Assembly: GCA_025991245.1 (NCBI GenBank)
Contig: BQMJ01000001.1
Location: forward strand, 62,001-126,000
Direction: 5' to 3'
Length of the DNA stretch: 64,000 nucleotides
Source of the DNA: Galdieria partita
Lineage: Eukaryota; Rhodophyta; Bangiophyceae; Galdieriales; Galdieriaceae
Both the position numbers and the translations under genes were made by a program. The stretch's first letter is position 1; each line of letters begins with the position of its first letter. Positions 57,022 through 64,000 of the stretch are shown here, one piece after another. The notes under the pieces are model-generated. The model was not told the origin of the DNA, did no database searches, and saw nothing but the letters and a program-made list of their open reading frames with translations.

Positions 57022-57829
57022 TGAAAACGAATTACAATTTTTTTTAAAAGTAATGCATTATTTGCAACACAAGTTGAGTTCTCATACTTGGAAACAATAA
57101 AGCTTCAGAATAATGTCAGAAGAAATTTTGGAATAGTCTGAATATTTGTTCAGATGAAATTAACCCTACTAGTTTTCAATTACCAACATTTCCTCGATGA
57201 CTTAAAATTATAGACCAAATTATTCCGAGTTTGTTTGATTCCATAGCGTTTTTTAATTTTAAATTAATTATATTGAATATTTTCGCTAGTTAAGCACCAC
57301 AATTTAAAATTTTTTTAATTTATTTAATTGAGTTGTCCACTTGTTAGAAATTTCTTTTAGTTATTTCGCAGTTTTTGTGTCACGAAAGGCATCTTTAGAT
57401 TCTTTAAGGTCGATTTCCAGAGTTTCAAGCTATGAATAAAAACTTCTGTATGACATCGCACTGTGCAGCAGCTTTAATGATCTTCTTGTAATAATTTCTG
57501 TTAATTTCGGGTTCGTATCTAAAAAGCTTTGATTCCATAAATATTCAAAAGTATCACTCCTGGATATTTCCTAGATTCTAGTCATAGTATAGAGAAAATG
57601 CTTTGCATTTGTAGCTTTGGACAATAATACATGATTTTTTTAGAAGAGATGCAAACTGTATCTTCTGTATTGATGCATTTACTCCGGAATAATTTTTCAT
57701 TTCAGGTTGAACTTACCTTTCTTGCCGGATACGACTTTTCTAAGAGAGAGCAATCAGACAGTTTTTTCAATTATATCTTTCTTGCTACAAATTTTAATTG
57801 AACAAGCATAAACAAATTTTATTTGAGGC
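57022..57829. other. AT-rich convergent intergenic region
   Basis: About 800 nt between the stops of the RecD2-domain protein and the repeat protein. Strongly AT-rich with poly-T and poly-A runs. No open frame of note. Confidence 0.5.
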
Positions 57830-59028
57830 TCAATAGACTGGAGTGAATGAAGGCTCGATAAGTTGAGTTGGGAAGAACGCTGCGGCTGGAGATGTAGTTG
57901 GGACCTTAAGTTGTCCACTAGATCCTTCGCTTCCCTCATTGAGAGAGTTGACTCCTTCTGGGCTGTAGTCAACTGAAGGTACTTCGATAGTAGATTCACC
58001 CGAAGCAAATTGGAAGTTTCCTGCATCACCTGAGCTTGAACCACTTTGTGAAACACCAGCCATTATGCCACTATCTGAAGGCTGAATAAATCCATAGGAT
58101 GTACCTGACTCAGAGCTCCTATTACAAAACAATGGAGTGTATTTAGCTGGAGCAAATATGTAAACCAATATTATCTTACGATGGTTGTGACTGATACGAC
58201 TTTCTAGAGTAGTAATAATAGGTTGGAATGAATGAAGGCTCGATAAGTTGAGTTGGGAAGAACACTGCGGCTGGAGATGTAGTTGGGACCTTAAGTTGTC
58301 CACTAGATCCTTCGCTTCCCTCATTAATAGAGTTGATTCCAGCTGGGCCGTAGTCAACTGAAGGTACTTCGATAGTAGATTCACCCGAGGCAAATTGAAA
58401 GTTTCCTGCGTCACCTGAGCTTGAACCACTTTGTGAAACACCAGCAGCTATACCACTATCTGAAGGCTGAATAAATCCATAGGATGTACCTGACTCAGAG
58501 CTCCTATTATAAAATAGTGGAGTGTATTATTTAGCTGGAACAAATATGTAAACCAATATTATCTTACGATGGTTGTGACTGATACGACTTTCTAGAGTAG
58601 TAATAATAGGTTGGAATGAATGAAGGCTCGATGAGTTGAGTTGGGAAGAACACTGCAGCTGGAGATGTAGTTGGGACCTTAAGTTGTCCACTAGATCCTT
58701 CGCTTCCCTCATTAAGAGAGTTGACTCCAGCTGGGCTGTAGTCAACTGAAGGTACTTCGATAGTAGATTCACCCGAGGCAAATTGAAAGTTTCCTGCGTC
58801 ACCTGAGCTTGAACCACTTTGTGAAACACCAGCAGCTATACCACTATCTGAAGGCTGAATAAATCCATAGGATGTACCTGACTCAGAGTTCCTATCACAA
58901 ATAAATAAAACTCATATCCCCATATATAAGAAAAATACTTACGTTCTAGAAACGATGGGTGCTGCAACTGCAATACAAATGCAGCAGGCTATAAGAGAGA
59001 GTACAGTAACTTGAGTGACAGATTTCAT
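57830..59028 (-). CDS. secreted Ser/Gly-rich protein with three tandem near-identical exons
   Basis: Exon 1 encodes a signal peptide (MKSVTQVTVLSLIACCICIA, then VAAPIVSRT). Three consecutive exons, each about 320 nt, then encode near-identical repeats starting SSESGTSYGFIQPSDSG and running through ASGESTIEVPSVDY, NEGSEGSSGQLKVPTTSPAA and FFPTQLIEPSF. Each repeat exon is preceded by a TAATAG/GATAG acceptor and the first two end at the same CCATC|GTAAGAT donor, all in phase 2, so splicing keeps frame. Product about 330 residues. The last repeat ends early with TPVY and stop. No known family; a cell-wall or extracellular structural protein is plausible. Confidence 0.75.
57833..58900 (-). repeat. 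three-unit tandem repeat (exon plus intron), about 385-395 nt period
   Basis: Three nearly identical blocks at about 57833-58130, 58131-58515 and 58516-58900. They share the exon and, between the first and second copies in transcript order, also most of the intron. Differences are scattered single changes, including NEG...PEG versus PAG. This is a recent local duplication of one exon with its flanking intron. Confidence 0.8.
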
Positions 59029-61732
<2,704 letters not shown>

Positions 61733-61817
61733 CCAAAAACTGGTGTGAAAAACTGGGAATATAAAACTTCATTTGTTGCATTTTTCAAACGACTTTTGGC
61801 GCTCAAAATTATTGAGG

Positions 61818-64000
61818 ATGGATTGGTTAGAGCAAGAACTGGTTACAGAAATAGATAACCAAAGCACCTTAGAATGCTTAGAAAAACTTGCACTATATAC
61901 TGGAAAAGTTCGTCAAGAATTTCCAAACTTGGATGATTGGAAACAAATATCACCAAAGATACGCCATCTTCTGAAAAGCTACGGAGGTTGCATAAGAAAT
62001 AGACTGCAGGACCCTTCAGCAATTGAAGATTACCTAGTGACACCTTTAAATGATACTCTTTGGAACCTACATGACCTTGCAAAGGACTTCTGGAAAAAGG
62101 AAGTAAACATAGGAGTAGTTTGTTGGACGGTAACAATATTTCGAAAACGCAAGAAGTCAACACTGAGTATAACCAGGTCTTAATGGAAATAGTAAAAACT
62201 GTGCCTCTGAACAGTCTTCAAGACTCCTTCTTAGAAAGAGTATGTGAGGTTTTGAGTGCTGTGATTTACTTTAGCTTGAATATTCATTTCTCAAGTTGTG
62301 CGTCACTGTCCTTCAACTAGTAAGAGAAGTGTTTGAAAATTGGACAACGGTAAGTATAGATACTACTCATCAATCTCTATTATACAAATATCTTGAAAGA
62401 TGTCAGAATATTCGTCATTCTCAAAAGTGGCTCTCTTTATATCCAAGTTATTCAATGAATTGTTGGAACTGGTAAGTTTTTCGAATTCGTTGTTTTGATA
62501 GAATCTTATTATGTTATCTTCAATTAGTCACTCGATATCTTTCTGCAAAATAGTATTTTGCCATATCTATTAGATACCTGGTGTCGAGTAAGATTCATTT
62601 ATGATTTCATCTCACCTTTCTCAACTAGTACAGGCCACAGTCCATCTCGATTACAACAAACTCAAGGAAAGCCATTTAGAAAGTTTCATAAAAGTTTCGG
62701 AAGATTTAACCCAGCTAGTTACAGTGACTTTTTTCGAGACTCCCAATCTTGTTTGCAAAGTGTGGCTTGACTCTGTGGATACCATGTATTCTGAACGAGA
62801 CTGCTGTAATGTGATCTATTCGATTGTTCTAGTTGCAAACATTCTGAAGTGTCAAGTTGCTTACTGTCCTGATACAGAAAGGAAATTTGAAATTTCTCTA
62901 TGTGTGCTTTTTCACTTTTGTTTATTGTTGATTGGAAGGTAAGCGAACTTGTGTGTTGCAACGGATCGACTCTTACTAGTTGAAGACATTCTGCAAAGTG
63001 CAGAATGTTGATGAACAATAATATTGAAAGAAATAATCTTATAACAAGCTTGGTGTTGATACTGGAAGACACTCTAAACTATTCTTCTACTCCTACTGTT
63101 GTGGAATATTTATTTTTTCATATCACTGGAGACGATTCCTTTGTTCGATTGCTATGTATGAGCTTATTCAAGCATGTCATTCGACGCAAAAAGATATCCA
63201 TTACTAAGTTTTATGACTTGCAACAAAAATTGAATGAGATGATTGGTTTTGGAGAACTTTTCGATTGTAAAGCCATTGTCTTTCAGCTAATACTACTGAA
63301 AAGGGAATGCTTTGAAAGTGAGGTTTCAGCAGAGTCGCCAGTATTGGAAGATTCACATCAAGACGAACCCACTACTGATTCACAAATGACGTCTTGTACG
63401 AACTGGTTGACGACTGAGTTGAATAGCCCAAATAAGCTGGATTCATATGAAGCAGATAAACTCTTGAAAGTACTGACTGATGATAGCTGTTCTTTGTATG
63501 ACGCTTATTACTTATTGTCTTATTTGAATTCACGCAAGTTGTCGCTAGCTGAAACTAGTGCTGTATTGAAACCCATCATGGAGTGTGGTTCAAAATGGAA
63601 CAGTCTAGTCGTGATTGTATGTGAAGTACTTTCCTCGGCTATCCAAAACTACCCTGAAGTGACGACATATGACAAACATTTTATTTCATTTATCACTTGC
63701 ATCTTTAGGAAACTTACTAGCGAAACCAATTATTGCAGTAGTAACAAGCAGCATTTGGTCCTGTTTGATGCACATTGCTTGTTAGTTTTGATGCATTTGG
63801 CAGCAACATTTTGTCGCTTTGCTCCAGACACTTGTGTACAACAACTAGGAAAAGATCCTTTACTAGCTGGTTGTTTGCGAAGCGTATTACTCAAAAAATC
63901 CCTTGTAGATGTTCCTACCTTGGAAGAGTTGAAGGAATCCATTTTGACCAAAAGTGGTGGGCTAAGCGGAACTAGACAGGTAGTAACTGAGATGGATATT
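61818..64000 (+). CDS. large helical protein, unrecognised, runs off the window end
   Basis: Begins with MDWLEQELVTEIDNQSTLE after threonine synthase and continues through several short exons (about 61818-62100, 62115-62250, 62290-62480, 62550-62940) into a long open frame from about 63005 to the window end with no stop. The sequence is rich in Leu, Ser and charged residues, with repeated helix-like strips (FVRLLCMSLFKHVIRRKKIS, YDAYYLLSYLNSRKLSLAE), suggesting an alpha-helical repeat or scaffold such as those in Mediator or nuclear-transport complexes. I cannot name it. No membrane segments or signal. Incomplete at the 3' end; exon borders are approximate. Confidence 0.6.

Noticed and set aside
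57830-58900. CRISPR-like or LTR-like repeat array
   Set aside because: The repeats are exon-intron units with reading frames and splice sites, far too long for CRISPR and lacking any element features.

Overview
This is an AT-leaning, gene-dense nuclear window from a eukaryote. Genes are broken by many very short GT-AG introns (about 40-65 nt), some proteins carry organelle leaders, the threonine synthase is of plant type, and gaps between genes are often under 100 nt. The combination of plant-like enzymes, bacterial-like enzymes and tiny introns fits a cyanidiophyte red alga such as Galdieria. That assignment is inference; I had no database.

The left third (about 2.4-15.5 kb) is a purine-nitrogen block: urate oxidase, a UapA-type urate/xanthine permease, molybdenum cofactor sulfurase, xanthine dehydrogenase and allantoate amidohydrolase. 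An MFS transporter precedes it. The XDH and allantoate amidohydrolase genes are divergent, with about 60 nt between their likely start codons. The Moco sulfurase starts 25 nt after the XDH stop codon. The missing steps (allantoinase, 5-hydroxyisourate hydrolase, ureidoglycine/ureidoglycolate steps) are not in this window.

After a gene-poor stretch with decayed, mostly unrecognised coding relics (about 15.5-20.5 kb) comes a second block (20.6-42.1 kb). It encodes every step from agmatine to succinate: two agmatine deiminases, N-carbamoylputrescine amidase (one whole, one decayed copy), copper amine oxidase, an aldehyde dehydrogenase suited to 4-aminobutanal, GABA aminotransferase and succinate-semialdehyde dehydrogenase. 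An APC-family permease sits among them. A small MoaD/MOCS2A-like gene within this block adds a cofactor link back to xanthine dehydrogenase. The divergent amidase/deiminase pair is duplicated. Together the two blocks look like a eukaryotic catabolic supercluster for scavenging nitrogen and carbon from purines and polyamines. This is the main finding.

The right third (43.7-64 kb) is ordinary dense genome with some unusual proteins: a TKL-type kinase with TIR-like and macro-like upstream regions, a DUF167 protein, a double-ACT protein, an akirin-like protein, a RAMA-domain nuclear-looking protein, a citrate synthase homologue that has lost two catalytic histidines, a UbiE/COQ5 methyltransferase, an oxysterol-binding protein, an organelle-targeted protein made of two RecD2 N-terminal-type domains, a secreted protein built from three tandem near-identical exons, threonine synthase, and a large unrecognised helical protein cut by the window end.
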